A stretch of DNA of 64,000 nucleotides from Aureococcus anophagefferens (taxonomy: Eukaryota; Sar; Pelagophyceae; Pelagomonadales; Pelagomonadaceae). Within the stretch, counting starts at the first letter, position 1, and the number at the start of each line of letters is the position of its first letter. Below are positions 50,694 through 59,980 of the stretch, in pieces. The stretch spans positions 502,412 to 566,411 of the forward strand of contig NW_008705583.1 of assembly GCF_000186865.1 (NCBI RefSeq), given 5' to 3'. The notes beneath the pieces are model-generated. The model worked only from the letters and a program-made list of their open reading frames with translations. It ran no database searches and had not been told where the DNA came from. The position numbers and the translations under genes were made by a program.

Positions 50694-52349
50694 CTAGATG
50701 TCGATGTCGATGGTCCGCTGGTTGCAGACAAAGGACTTCTGGTACATCCAGATCTTGTTTGTATTCCTACATGAGACGAGTGAGATTCGTTTCGAGCGAA
50801 TTGAGCGCGCGCGCGCGAACCCTGCCCGGTCTCGGGGCCAACCGCGCGCGCCGAAGAAGCCCCCGCCCCGTCCACCCGCCACACCCCGCAAAAAGCGACG
50901 CCGGCAGCGCGCCAGCTCTTCTGGCCCGTCTCGGTGATGGCCGTGAGGCGGAGGAAGTAGCCCGTCTCCGCGACGCCCTCCTCGAACTCGATCTTCTCCT
51001 CGTCGACGATGTCCTTGGGCCCGCGCTTGACGAGGACCTTGCCCTTGGGCGCGGGCGCGTCGTCGGGCGTGATGGCCGCCTTGTCCGTCATCTCGACACC
51101 GGCCTCGACCTCGTCCTCGTCGTCGGACTCGACGTCCGTCTCGTCGTCGACGTCGATGTTGCCCATGTCGAGGCGCTTGTAGGACGGCGTGAGGACGCGG
51201 CCCGTGTTGCGCGCCTCCTTGAGGCCCGGGAAGTCGAGGTCCACGGGGAAGTTGACGTCCTCGGAGAACGTGGGCCCGCCCGCGCCCGCGTCGGCCTCGA
51301 CGAGCTCGATGACCTCGGGCCCCTGCTCGCCGTCCTCGTCGGGCTCGAGGCGCACGACCTTGTTCTTGAGCCAGCCGCTCTCGGAGAGCTTGGCCTTGGG
51401 CGGGAAGAGCACGTTCGTCCAGATCGCCGTGTCCATGGACTCCTGCTGGGACCACTCGACCTTGATGAGCTCGATCTTGACGAACTTGACGGGCGTCGCG
51501 AGCTTGCGGAAGCTCACGAGGCCGCTGAGCCGGCCCTCGACGTTGAAGCAGTTCGTCTTGTAGTCGAGGACGCACTCGCCGTTGAGGTCCGTGAGCGGGA
51601 GCACGTGCGGCGGCATGCCCAGCGCGTGGACGTTGGGCTTGCCGCGGCTCTCCTTGGGCGCCGCGCATATCTGCTGGAGGTGCACGGGGAGGCGCACCTC
51701 GCAGTCGTAGCCGAACCAGGGCCGCTTCGCCGTCGCCGCGACGTGCTGGCGGATGTAGTAGAGCGACCCCGTGTACGTCGGGCGCAGGCACCCGTGCGGG
51801 TAGACGTCCTTGAGGTCCAGCTCGAAGGGCAGCTCCACCGTGCCGGCGACGAGCAGCCCGTTCTCCGTGCCGGGGATGACGCACTCGCGGTACGCGAGCT
51901 GGTACCCGTCGACGGACCGCTGGAACTGCGCGAATTGCTCAACGTTGACGAGCACCTCCGTGATCCAGACCTGGGCGTCGGGCGGCGACGTGATGGACAC
52001 GACGCCCGTGATCTTGTCGTCGATCTTGTAGGTCGCGCACTCGCCGTACTCGCTGTAGGGCATGAGGTACGGGTCCTCGGGGTGGCGGATGACGTTGTCC
52101 GTGTCGAGGTGCATCTCCATCTCGACGACGTCGTGGAACCAGCCCGGCCCGCCGAAGTTGAACGTGCGCTGGAGCCTGCGCGGCGGACGGGTCGGACGGC
52201 GGGTGCGCGTGTCGCGCGGCCCCGCGCGGCGGCGGCCCCACAGCGCCCCCCACCTCTCCCATGGGCTGCCCCGCGTCCTACGCGCGCGGAACCGACGGGG
52301 ACGGCGCGACGCACCAGTTGCGTTCCTTGGGCTGGTTGATCTGCTCCAT
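50694..52349 (-). CDS. VPS26-like arrestin-fold retromer protein
   Basis: Exons 52349-52315, 52175-50913 and 50766-50694 total 1371 nt, 456 residues. N-terminal arrestin half: DKITGVVSITSPPDAQVWIT, VAGTVELPFELDLKDVYP and TYTGSLYYIRQHVAAT, the last matching VPS26's YTGxxxxLRYFL. C-terminal half: NCFNVEGRLSGLVSFRKLAT and VKFVKIELIKVEWSQQ, equivalent to VPS26's GKIYF-x-IKHMEI segment. It ends with FLRLTAITETG then KSWNTNKIWMYQKSF, like the conserved last strands. An acidic ~90-residue insert (VDDETDVESDDEDEVEAGVE) is not found in animal VPS26 (~330 residues). The expected role is endosomal cargo retrieval. The start exon (MEQINQPKERNW) was found by splicing. VPS26C/DSCR3 is an alternative. Confidence 0.82.
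50767..50912 (-). other. VPS26-like intron 2, GC-AG, 146 nt
   Basis: Minus strand, starts GCGCGCTGCCGGCGTCGC and ends CATGTAG; phase 2. It joins TETGQKSW to NTNKIWMYQKSF. The intron read-through is Gly/Arg junk. Confidence 0.87.
52176..52314 (-). other. VPS26-like intron 1, GT-AG, 139 nt
   Basis: Minus strand, starts GTGCGTCGCGCCGTCC and ends CCGCGCAG; phase 2. It joins a 12-codon first exon (MEQINQPKERNW) to LQRTFNFGGPGWFHD. In-frame stop codons lie inside. Confidence 0.8.
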
Positions 52350-52520
52350 GGTACCGTCGCGTGGAGGTGCCCCGTCGGCGCGCCGCGCTCTTCTCCTAAT
52401 GCACAGCCACCAGGCGTCGGTTGTCGAATCCAGGCGCTGTGGTGGAGCGAGGCTGTGGTGGAGCGAGGAGTTATGCAAACGTAAACGAGCTGTGGTTGCA
52501 GCCCACATAATCGCGTGAAC

Positions 52521-54710
52521 ATGGAGGGTGCGCTGGAAGCCGTGACAAAGCCCGAGCCCGAGGCTGCGCCGAAGCCGGAAGCGTCCATGCTTCCGCCGTG
52601 GCTCGAGCGCACCTTCCTCCGCGGCCTCGCGGCCGCCTGGGGCTGCGCGCTCGAGGCGGAGACGCTGCGCGTCGTGAAATGGGAAAACAGGACCGTGGAG
52701 CTCGCGGCCACGAAGGTGCGGTGGACGTCGCGGACGGGCCGCGACACGGCGTCCTGCGATGCCTGCGCCATCACCGTGAGCTACGCGTCCTTCTTCTTCC
52801 GCGTGCCGGCGTCCGTCAAGGTCGCCGTCGACGGCGACGTCGAGGGCGCGTGCGGCTGGGCGACGCTCGAGCGCTTCTCCCGCGACGGCCGGGGCGCCGG
52901 CGCGCCGCGGCTGGAGGTGGCCTGCGGCGGCGCGCGCGTCGCCGTCGGCGACGGGCCCGACGCCTGCGCCGTGCGCTGCCGCGGCGTCGCCGTCGAGGCC
53001 CGCGAGGAGGACGCGCGCGTGACGCTCGACGTCGCCTGCGTCGGGAGCCTCGACGGCGGGCACCACTACTGCGAGGTCCGCGACTTCGACTGCGCGTACC
53101 GGTCCGCGGAGACCGTCGCGGAGCGCGCGGCGCTGGACGCGACGGTCCGCGGCATGGCCAAGCCCGAGGTCGTCGCGACGTGCGGCGACGCCGGCGTCGT
53201 GTGCTCCGCGGCGGGCCTCGCGACGGCCGTCGCCGTGTCGGACCGCTTCTCGCGGGACGACGGCTACGGCGTCTTCAAGGCCGGGAGGCTCGCCGTCCGC
53301 GTCGACGGGAGCTGGGGCGCTTTGACGGAAGACGTCTCCTGCGACGGCGGCGTCGAGATCATGGCGCTCTCCGACGACGTCTGGCCCCGGTGGAAGCTCG
53401 AGGTCGCCGCGCCGTCGATCCGCACGGGCCGCGGCGACGAGAACCTCGACGTCGGCCTCACGGCGCGCGCGTCTTGGCTCAAGGCCCCGGGCTGGGCGCT
53501 CGCGAAGGCGCGGGGCCACGCGGGGCGGCTGCCCGGCGACGACATGTCGGACTCGACGGCGCGGCGGCCGGAGACGCCCGCGGGGTGGATCCACCCGAAC
53601 GCGGGGGCCCAGCCGATCGTCGACGGCGGCCCGTGCTTCCGGCTCGACGTCACGGTCTCCGGCGACCGCCTCGCGGCCGCGGCGCCGCTGGGTCTGCTCG
53701 ACCGCCTCTGGGACGCGGACCCGCTGCCCTGCCCGTCCTACGACGCGACGCTGCGCGTCGAGCGCCTCGACGCGGGCGGCGCGACCGCGGACATGGCGAC
53801 GGCGACGGCGCGGCGGTCGTCGACGGCGGGCCCCGCGGAGCTCGATTTGGTCGCGCTCGAGGCCGCGGCGGGCGACGGGTCCTGGGCCTTCCGGGAGCGC
53901 GGCGACCGGCCGGGGTTCGCCTTTCGCGCGTCGTCCAAGGCGCCGCGCGCCGCGGAGTGCCGCTGCGGCGCCGCGACGGTCCGGTGGCCCGACGTCGGCG
54001 CGCCGCCGGGGCTCGACGTCGTCCTCTCGCTCGCGCGGCTGACCCTCGAGGCGCCGGGCGGCCTGGTCGTCGATTTGGACGACTGCGGCGTCGACGCGCG
54101 CCGCGACGGCGCGGGCCAAATCGCCGCGGCCAAGGCCGCGGCGTCCGTCGGCGGCGCGCCCGTCGCGGCCGCGCGCGGGCTCGTGCTCGAGACGCAGACG
54201 CTCGCGGGCGGCGCCGTCGCCCGGAGCCGCGCGGCCGCCGACGGCGTCGACGTCGAGTGCGACGACGCCGCGGCCCTCGGCGCGGCCGCGGCCGCGGTCG
54301 CGGCGGCCGCGGCGGCCTACGCGCCCCCGCCGGAGCGGCGCGCGTCGGCGCTCCAGGCGCGGGCGAACGCGGCGACGCTCCGCTGCGGTGGCGCGGACGT
54401 GCTCCGGGGCGCGGGCCTATCGGCCGAGGTCAAGGCCGTCGACGGCAAGGTCGACGCGAGCCTCGTCGGCCTCTTCGCGGCGGCGACGGCCGCTTCGGCG
54501 TCGGCGGCCGTCGGCGCGCCGCCCGGCGGCCCGCCGCCGGAGGGGCCGACGACGCTCGCGACCCTGTCCGGCGGCGAGGCGACGCGCCACCCGGACCTCG
54601 CCGCGCTGCCCTGGGACGACGACGCCGCGCTCGCCGGCGCCTCGCGCCTCTTCGACGCCGCGCTCGGAGCCTTCGCGCGGCCCGCGGCGGCGTCGGTGCG
54701 CGGCGCGTGA
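52521..54710 (+). CDS. Hypothetical beta-rich protein
   Basis: 729 residues from ATG 52521. The N-terminal segment (LPPWLERTFLRGLAAAWGCA then LEAETLRVVKWENRTVELAA) faintly resembles the start of chorein/VPS13-ATG2-type lipid-transfer proteins, where a short helix is followed by long beta strands, but I cannot confirm it. The rest alternates short beta strands and Ala/Gly/Asp loops (VTLDVACVGSLDGGHHYCEV, WKLEVAAPSIRTG, PCFRLDVTVSGDRLAAAAPL). The last third is Ala rich with possible helices. No TM span, signal peptide or catalytic motif. Codon use is typical and the frame clean over 2.2 kb, so it is a real gene. It is divergent from the VPS26-like gene (171 bp between ATGs). Confidence 0.65.
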   Translation: MEGALEAVTKPEPEAAPKPEASMLPPWLERTFLRGLAAAWGCALEAETLRVVKWENRTVELAATKVRWTSRTGRDTASCDACAITVSYASFFFRVPASVKVAVDGDVEGACGWATLERFSRDGRGAGAPRLEVACGGARVAVGDGPDACAVRCRGVAVEAREEDARVTLDVACVGSLDGGHHYCEVRDFDCAYRSAETVAERAALDATVRGMAKPEVVATCGDAGVVCSAAGLATAVAVSDRFSRDDGYGVFKAGRLAVRVDGSWGALTEDVSCDGGVEIMALSDDVWPRWKLEVAAPSIRTGRGDENLDVGLTARASWLKAPGWALAKARGHAGRLPGDDMSDSTARRPETPAGWIHPNAGAQPIVDGGPCFRLDVTVSGDRLAAAAPLGLLDRLWDADPLPCPSYDATLRVERLDAGGATADMATATARRSSTAGPAELDLVALEAAAGDGSWAFRERGDRPGFAFRASSKAPRAAECRCGAATVRWPDVGAPPGLDVVLSLARLTLEAPGGLVVDLDDCGVDARRDGAGQIAAAKAAASVGGAPVAAARGLVLETQTLAGGAVARSRAAADGVDVECDDAAALGAAAAAVAAAAAAYAPPPERRASALQARANAATLRCGGADVLRGAGLSAEVKAVDGKVDASLVGLFAAATAASASAAVGAPPGGPPPEGPTTLATLSGGEATRHPDLAALPWDDDAALAGASRLFDAALGAFARPAAASVRGA

Positions 54711-54879
54711 GTTTGTTTGGGCGGGCGTAAGAGAGGTTGTTCGGCGCGCGTAGGGCGTCGGATTGAGGTCAATGTTCTCGCATGTTGCCACAGTGTCGTG
54801 CTCAGGTTGAGGGTCTGGGCCATCATTTTGGCCCGTCCCAGGCACCCGCCGGTCGTCCCCAGCAGTGTCCGTCCCAGCG

Positions 54880-55647
54880 ATGCTGCGACGTGCTCTTCTG
54901 TTGCTCGCGGCGCTCGCCGCGCCGGCGCACGGCCTGGCCAAGGGCGGCGGCTTCGCGACGAAGGCGAAGCCGAAGAAGGAGAAGAAGCCCAAGGCCGCCG
55001 CGCCGCCGCCGCCGCTGCCCGCGGGCATGGGCGACGTCGCCGTCGAGCGCACGTCCATCGTCGCCGACGGCGCGCCGGCGCCCCAGTTCGTCGGGAGCTT
55101 CCTCATGGCGGACGAGGACGTCGTCGACGGCGTCGTCGAGCTGTTCCGATCGCGGCCGCAGCTCCGGGGCCAGGTGAGCAGCGCGAGCGGCGGCGCGCCC
55201 GTCGTCGACACGAGCGTCAAGGACTCGCTGGAGATGAGCGTGCCCCCCAACGACCCGTCCGTCGCCTGGCGGCGCTACCTCCTCGCGCTGAAGCAGTGCG
55301 CGGCCATGTACGTCGAGGACTACCCCTACGCGGGCGCCTACGGCCCCTGGTCCCTGACGAGCCGGACGAACATCCAGCTCTACCCGCCGAGCGGCGGCTA
55401 CAAGACCTACCACACGGAGCGCACGGGCAAGGGCGAACCGGAGGGGTCGCGGCACCTCGTCTTCATGACGTACCTCAACGACGTCCACGACGCGGGCGGC
55501 ACGGAGTTCTTCCACCAGGACCTCATCGTCCAGCCGAAGAAGGGCCTCACGCTCATCTGGCCCTCGGACTGGACCTTCACGCACCGCGGCGTCGCGAGCC
55601 CCACGGAGGAGAAGATGATCACCACGGGCTGGTTCAACTTCCAATAG
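54880..55647 (+). CDS. Secreted or lumenal 2OG-Fe(II) dioxygenase (prolyl-hydroxylase-like)
   Basis: 255 residues from ATG 54880. A signal peptide (MLRRALLLLAALAAPAHG) is followed by a Lys/Pro linker. The fold signature runs through TNIQLYPPSGGYKTYHTERT (first iron ligand, H-x-E instead of the usual H-x-D), LVFMTYLNDVHDAGGTEFFH, and PKKGLTLIWPSDWTFTHRGV (second His), with Lys of EEKMITTGWFNF as the 2-oxoglutarate contact. Enzymes of this small prolyl-4-hydroxylase-like class also occur in marine cyanobacteria and their phages. The substrate is probably a protein prolyl residue in the secretory path (inference). ATG 54880 was preferred because an in-frame GTG 15 bases earlier adds nothing. Confidence 0.85.
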   Translation: MLRRALLLLAALAAPAHGLAKGGGFATKAKPKKEKKPKAAAPPPPLPAGMGDVAVERTSIVADGAPAPQFVGSFLMADEDVVDGVVELFRSRPQLRGQVSSASGGAPVVDTSVKDSLEMSVPPNDPSVAWRRYLLALKQCAAMYVEDYPYAGAYGPWSLTSRTNIQLYPPSGGYKTYHTERTGKGEPEGSRHLVFMTYLNDVHDAGGTEFFHQDLIVQPKKGLTLIWPSDWTFTHRGVASPTEEKMITTGWFNFQ

Positions 55648-55849
55648 GCGCGCGTCGTGTACCGGCTCCTCTTTCTCGGGGCGGGGGGGCGTCAACGTCC
55701 ATCGCAGGAAGCGGGGCGTGCGCACCTTGGAGGCGTCCTGGGAGCGAGTCGTGTGATCGGTTGTCGCGACGTCGCCACAGTTTCGCCACAGACAAGGGGG
55801 GCCCCCAAGTTTTTGAGCAGCTCGGCGGTTGCTCGAGCCGCGAGTCCAG

Positions 55850-57064
55850 ATGAGCCAGTCCGCGCCGAAGCACGGTGGTGACATCCGGAGCTACTTCCCA
55901 CCGAAGCCGAAGGATCAAACCCCAGAGAGCGCCACGAACATCACGGCCTCTCCGACCAAATCGCTCATGGCGACGTGGACCGTCGCTTTCGAGTTTCTGC
56001 CGTTTGAAGCCGTGGTCCGCATGAAGTGTGTGTCCAAGCAGTTTCGCAGTGCGGCGCGCCTCGTCCTCACCAAAGGGCGCTACGAGCCGGTGGCGCGGAG
56101 TCTCGCGCTCGTGAGCCGCCTGCGCGCCCTACCTCACTCGACTACGAGTGACGACCGCGAGTCTGCCTCTGCCTCCCTCACCGAGGGTGACAAGGCGAAT
56201 CTTCGCGCGGCGTGGTCGTTGGAGGCGTCGATCGTCGTCGACGCGGTTGCTCGGGCCGATTTAGATGGGGAATATAATATCGTGACTGCGCTGACTGTCA
56301 ATTTCCTCGAAATATTTGAACCCACTCTGGATGGCTTCGAGCGCATCGTGGCCGCGATGGAGCATAGCGATATTTATCAGATCTTCTTTGAGTGGGCGTT
56401 CTGGAATTGGATCGAAAAAGTGGATCCACGCGACTTGAACGAGACATTCGAGCAACAGGAATTACGCCTCTGGCGGGCCGTCGAAAGCTGGGATTCTCCG
56501 AGCCGTGCCTTCGACGCTCTCTACGCCGCAATTAACGAGGGCTTTGACGACTGGTTTATTTACGCGTCGCACGCGCGCGAGATGACGGCCGGCTGGGAAG
56601 ACCAGTCCAAACGCAAGGTCGTCATCGCGAAATTTCAAGCCGTCACGGACGAGATCGAGCTGAGGAATCATGAACAACACATGGCGGAAAACGGCTGGAA
56701 ATACTGCAAGCATGGAGACAAGCACTGGGACTGCCCGGAATGCTGCGACGCGTGGGCCGCGGGCTGCGAGGATACCGACGAGGAAGTTCAAGACGTGTGG
56801 GAGTTGCCGCCGGCCGTCGACTCCGCCGAGGCGACCATCCCCGTGGAAATCGCCGCGATCATCGACGGGTCGGAGGCCATCTCCGTCGCCGCCGTCGGCG
56901 TGTTCGAAGCGGCGGAGGCGCTGGCCGACGGCGCGGCCGCGGTCCCGGCGCCCATCGACGTCGAGCGCCTCACGCCCGTCCAGCTCGCCGAACTCATCGG
57001 CCGCGCGGCCTCGTCCCTCAACTCGAAGGCGCGCGCCTTCGCCGACGCCATCCAGGAAGACTAA
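55850..57064 (+). CDS. F-box-like protein with PIP-like N-terminus and Cys/His motif
   Basis: 404 residues from ATG 55850 (MSQSAPKHGGDIRSYFPPKP). The IRSYF near the start recalls PCNA-interacting or related short motifs of nuclear proteins, a weak match. Residues ~40-75 (MATWTVAFEFLPFEAVVRM, KCVSKQFRSAARLVL) fit an F-box: hydrophobic L-P, then V-x-x-C-K-x-F-R. The middle is helical with many Trp/Glu (IFFEWAFWNWIEKVDPRD), and KYCKHGDKHWDCPECC may bind zinc. The C-terminus is Ala rich. Local GC falls in the middle third compared with neighbours. Likely role: substrate adaptor of an SCF-type ubiquitin ligase, if the F-box is real. The acidic helical region has no recognised repeats. Confidence 0.6.
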   Translation: MSQSAPKHGGDIRSYFPPKPKDQTPESATNITASPTKSLMATWTVAFEFLPFEAVVRMKCVSKQFRSAARLVLTKGRYEPVARSLALVSRLRALPHSTTSDDRESASASLTEGDKANLRAAWSLEASIVVDAVARADLDGEYNIVTALTVNFLEIFEPTLDGFERIVAAMEHSDIYQIFFEWAFWNWIEKVDPRDLNETFEQQELRLWRAVESWDSPSRAFDALYAAINEGFDDWFIYASHAREMTAGWEDQSKRKVVIAKFQAVTDEIELRNHEQHMAENGWKYCKHGDKHWDCPECCDAWAAGCEDTDEEVQDVWELPPAVDSAEATIPVEIAAIIDGSEAISVAAVGVFEAAEALADGAAAVPAPIDVERLTPVQLAELIGRAASSLNSKARAFADAIQED

Positions 57065-57161
57065 GGGTGCGCTGCCCTAGACACGTATGTGTACATACTG
57101 CAATGAATCAAGACGCGTAGTCGGACCCCTACCCTCCCCGGGAAACCCCACCCTGTTAAAT

Positions 57162-59819
57162 TTACGCCCGCTCCTTGGCCTGCTGCTCCGCGACGGCGTC
57201 GACGACGGCGACCTGGACCTTGAAGAGGACCTGGGCGTACATGAAGAGGAGCATGTCGAGGCCGACGGCCGCGCGGACCGTCTCCATGGTGTCGTCGTCC
57301 TGCTTGGGCCGGGGCCTCGGCACGAGGGACTCGGGCGCGCAGGCCTCGACGGGCCGGTCGTTGAAGCGGTTCACCTTGCGGAAGCCCTTGGGGCACTTGG
57401 GCGCCGCGGAGCCGCCCTTGGTCGACGGCGGCCGGAGGAGGAACGTGTCCTCGATCCACGCGACGGGCGCGGCGACGCCCGTGATGGCGTGGAGCAGCAG
57501 CCGCATGGAGTCGCCGACCTTGCCCGACGTCGCGACGACGGCGAACCAGTCGCGGGACCGGTCGATGAAGACGCGCGCGTCCGCCTCGTTCGGCGCGCCC
57601 TCGCGCGCGAGCCGCGCGGCGATGGGGCTCGGCGCGCCCCCCGCGGGGTCCGCGTCGTAGTCGAAGTCCAACGCGCTCAGGGGCACGAGCTGCTGGAGCT
57701 GGACGTTGCCCTTGGCCTCGGCCCAGGCCGCGAGGCTCATGCCGCGCATCGCGTCCGCGCCGAGCGGCGACACGCACTCCTCGCGCGACGCGTCGAGCTC
57801 GTAGCGCTGCTTCGGCCGCTTCTTCTCGTCGAAGTAGCCGCCGCGGCAGGAGTACCACTCCGAGATCATGCGGTCCACGGGGTTGCGGATGAAGACGAAG
57901 TACGCGCACGGCCGCGCGTGGATGCCGAAGCCGCCGCCGCGGAGGCCGCAGGCCCCGAAGGCCAGGGGCCCCAGCAGGGGCGCCGGCACGGGCGGCGCCC
58001 CGCCGGGCGGCGTGCGCGTGCGGTCCGCGGCCGCGCCGCCCGCGCGGAGGCCGAGCTCCCACGCGTAGCGGCCGCCGCCGTCGAGCTTCCGCGCGACGTC
58101 CTGCGCGCGCCCCACGGCGGCCTTGACGTCCGCGCGGCCCCGGCGGTCGTCGCCGTCGAGGGCCGTCGCGTTGCCGCGGAAGGTGCAGGTCCGCCGGCCG
58201 CAGGCGACGCCCGGCGCGTCGTCGCCGACGAGCAGCCGGTAGAACCGCGTGACCATGAGCCGCGCGGTGCTCTCGAGGCTCATGTCCGGCAGCACGAGGG
58301 CGTGGTGCGCGCGCGTCTTCTGCGCCGCGGCGCTCGTCGCCGTCGCCCAGGGCCAGCGGCGCGCCGCGGACGCGTTGCCCGCCGCGGCCGCGCGGCGCGC
58401 GAGCGCGGTCCTCGCGATGGAGTCGCCGGGCCCCGTGGCCTCGCGGAGCGTGCCGTAGGGCACGGACGACTCGACGTAGTAGTTGGGCAGCGCGTTGGGC
58501 CACGTCGCGCGGAGCGACGACGCGTCGTGCGAGTGGAGCACGACGCAGCCCTTGCCGCCCTCGAGCGACTTCTGGAGGTAGTTCTCGTAGTCGTGGTAGC
58601 CGTCGCAGGAGATGCGCACGCTGTTCTTGCGCGCCGTGTCCCGGCCCCGGCAGTTGTAGGCCGCGTCGAGGTGGACGAAGCGCAGGCGGTCCCGCGTGAG
58701 GTGCAGCGCGGCCCGGAACGCGGGCTGGTCCATGAGCTGGCCCAGCTCGCTCAGCTTCACGTAGGCCGCCTCCCAGGCCTTGAGGAGCCAGCGCGTCGTC
58801 GGCGAGTCCGCCAGCGCGAGCACGCCCGTGTTCGCCTCCGCGGGCAGCAGCTCGCCGTTCGCGACGCCGAGCGCGGCGCGGACGACGGCGTCGCCGTGCG
58901 TCCGGTTGTTCGTCACGGGCACGAAGGCCACGTGGGCGCCGTCGCCGCCGACGGCGCACAACGCGGCTCGTAAATCTCTACAGACGATCGTGTCCACGTC
59001 CAGAAAGAGCGTGTACGCGAAGAGCCGCGCGCCGCGCACCAGGCTCCGGATCTTCGCGAGCCGCAGCGCCCGGAGCGCGCGGTTCGTCGCGTCCTCGCGG
59101 TTCGTCCACTCGGGCCGGTCCTTGCGCAGCACGTCCTTCTTGACGCCGTCGACGGACGTGACCTCGAAGGCCCGGAAGGCCTGGAACTGGGGCATGTCCG
59201 CGAAGGCCAGACCCTCGGACGCGTTCCCGACGGACACGACGGCGTCGAAGGGCGCCGCGCGCAGCACGGCCCAGGCCGGCGCCGCTTCGTCGTCGCCGCG
59301 GGCATGCCGGCGCGCCGCCGCGAGGGGGCCGAAGCGCTCGCGGCTCCAGGTCCGCGCGACGGCGACGCCCGCCTCGTCCGTTAGCAGCAGCGTCTGCACG
59401 TTCGGCGGCGTCGTCTCCCAGACCGTGCGCGCGGCCTTGGCCGCCTTGCTCTGGGCCTTGGCGCCGACGGCGAAGAGGATGACGCCCACGTCCGCCGACG
59501 TCGGCGCGCACGCGGCGCCGCGCGCCGCCGGCGCGCCGCGCGCCGCGCGCCGCGGCTCGACGGGCGGCGGCTCGAGCTCGAGCGCCGCCGCCGGCGCCTT
59601 GCTCGAGTTGCGCCGCCGCTGCCGCACCTGGGCGCTCGCCGCCTCGAGCACGTCCTCGACGCGCGGCGGCCTCGGCTTCGGCTTCGGCGCCGGCGCCGCG
59701 GCCGTCGCGCGCGGCTTCGGCGTCGGCGCCGGCCGCCGCGTCGACGCCGTCCGCAGCCAGACGACGGCGAGGCCCAGGAGGAGGGTCAGGAGCAGCCGCG
59801 TGCGCAGCGGCAGGAACAT
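57162..59819 (-). CDS. Type II membrane fusion: nucleotide-sugar glycosyltransferase + sulfotransferase-like domain
   Basis: 885 residues. A short N-terminus and TM anchor (LLLTLLLGLAVVWLRTAS, ~9-26) with a Pro/Ala/Lys stem is the classic Golgi layout. Domain 1 (~105-430): GT-A type glycosyltransferase with FAYTLFLDVDTIVCRDLRAA (DxD, ~273), FEVTSVDGVKKDVL and LGQLMDQPAFRAAL. Domain 2 (~500-830): sulfotransferase-like, with a CAYFVFIRNPVDRMISEWYS block (~637; the RNPxxRxxS 3'-phosphate-binding signature) and FIDRSRDWFAVVATSGKVGDSM. The usual 5'-phosphosulfate loop is not obvious. Such a pair could add a sugar and then sulfate it in the Golgi, fitting sulfated algal polysaccharides (inference). 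One exon, 2.7 kb. Confidence 0.82.
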   Translation of the reverse strand: MFLPLRTRLLLTLLLGLAVVWLRTASTRRPAPTPKPRATAAAPAPKPKPRPPRVEDVLEAASAQVRQRRRNSSKAPAAALELEPPPVEPRRAARGAPAARGAACAPTSADVGVILFAVGAKAQSKAAKAARTVWETTPPNVQTLLLTDEAGVAVARTWSRERFGPLAAARRHARGDDEAAPAWAVLRAAPFDAVVSVGNASEGLAFADMPQFQAFRAFEVTSVDGVKKDVLRKDRPEWTNREDATNRALRALRLAKIRSLVRGARLFAYTLFLDVDTIVCRDLRAALCAVGGDGAHVAFVPVTNNRTHGDAVVRAALGVANGELLPAEANTGVLALADSPTTRWLLKAWEAAYVKLSELGQLMDQPAFRAALHLTRDRLRFVHLDAAYNCRGRDTARKNSVRISCDGYHDYENYLQKSLEGGKGCVVLHSHDASSLRATWPNALPNYYVESSVPYGTLREATGPGDSIARTALARRAAAAGNASAARRWPWATATSAAAQKTRAHHALVLPDMSLESTARLMVTRFYRLLVGDDAPGVACGRRTCTFRGNATALDGDDRRGRADVKAAVGRAQDVARKLDGGGRYAWELGLRAGGAAADRTRTPPGGAPPVPAPLLGPLAFGACGLRGGGFGIHARPCAYFVFIRNPVDRMISEWYSCRGGYFDEKKRPKQRYELDASREECVSPLGADAMRGMSLAAWAEAKGNVQLQQLVPLSALDFDYDADPAGGAPSPIAARLAREGAPNEADARVFIDRSRDWFAVVATSGKVGDSMRLLLHAITGVAAPVAWIEDTFLLRPPSTKGGSAAPKCPKGFRKVNRFNDRPVEACAPESLVPRPRPKQDDDTMETVRAAVGLDMLLFMYAQVLFKVQVAVVDAVAEQQAKERA

Positions 59820-59980
59820 CGCGTCGGAACTCTAGCCACAGCCCCTCATAAGCATCGCATCGACGATCACGATCGTCGACGGCAAGAAAAGAAAGCTGCC
59901 GATAGTATCGGCGATACTTCGGCACGATCAGCCTAAAACGTTTGTGCGCTGCTCGTTGCTCGCGCGCTGGGCTGCCCGCC

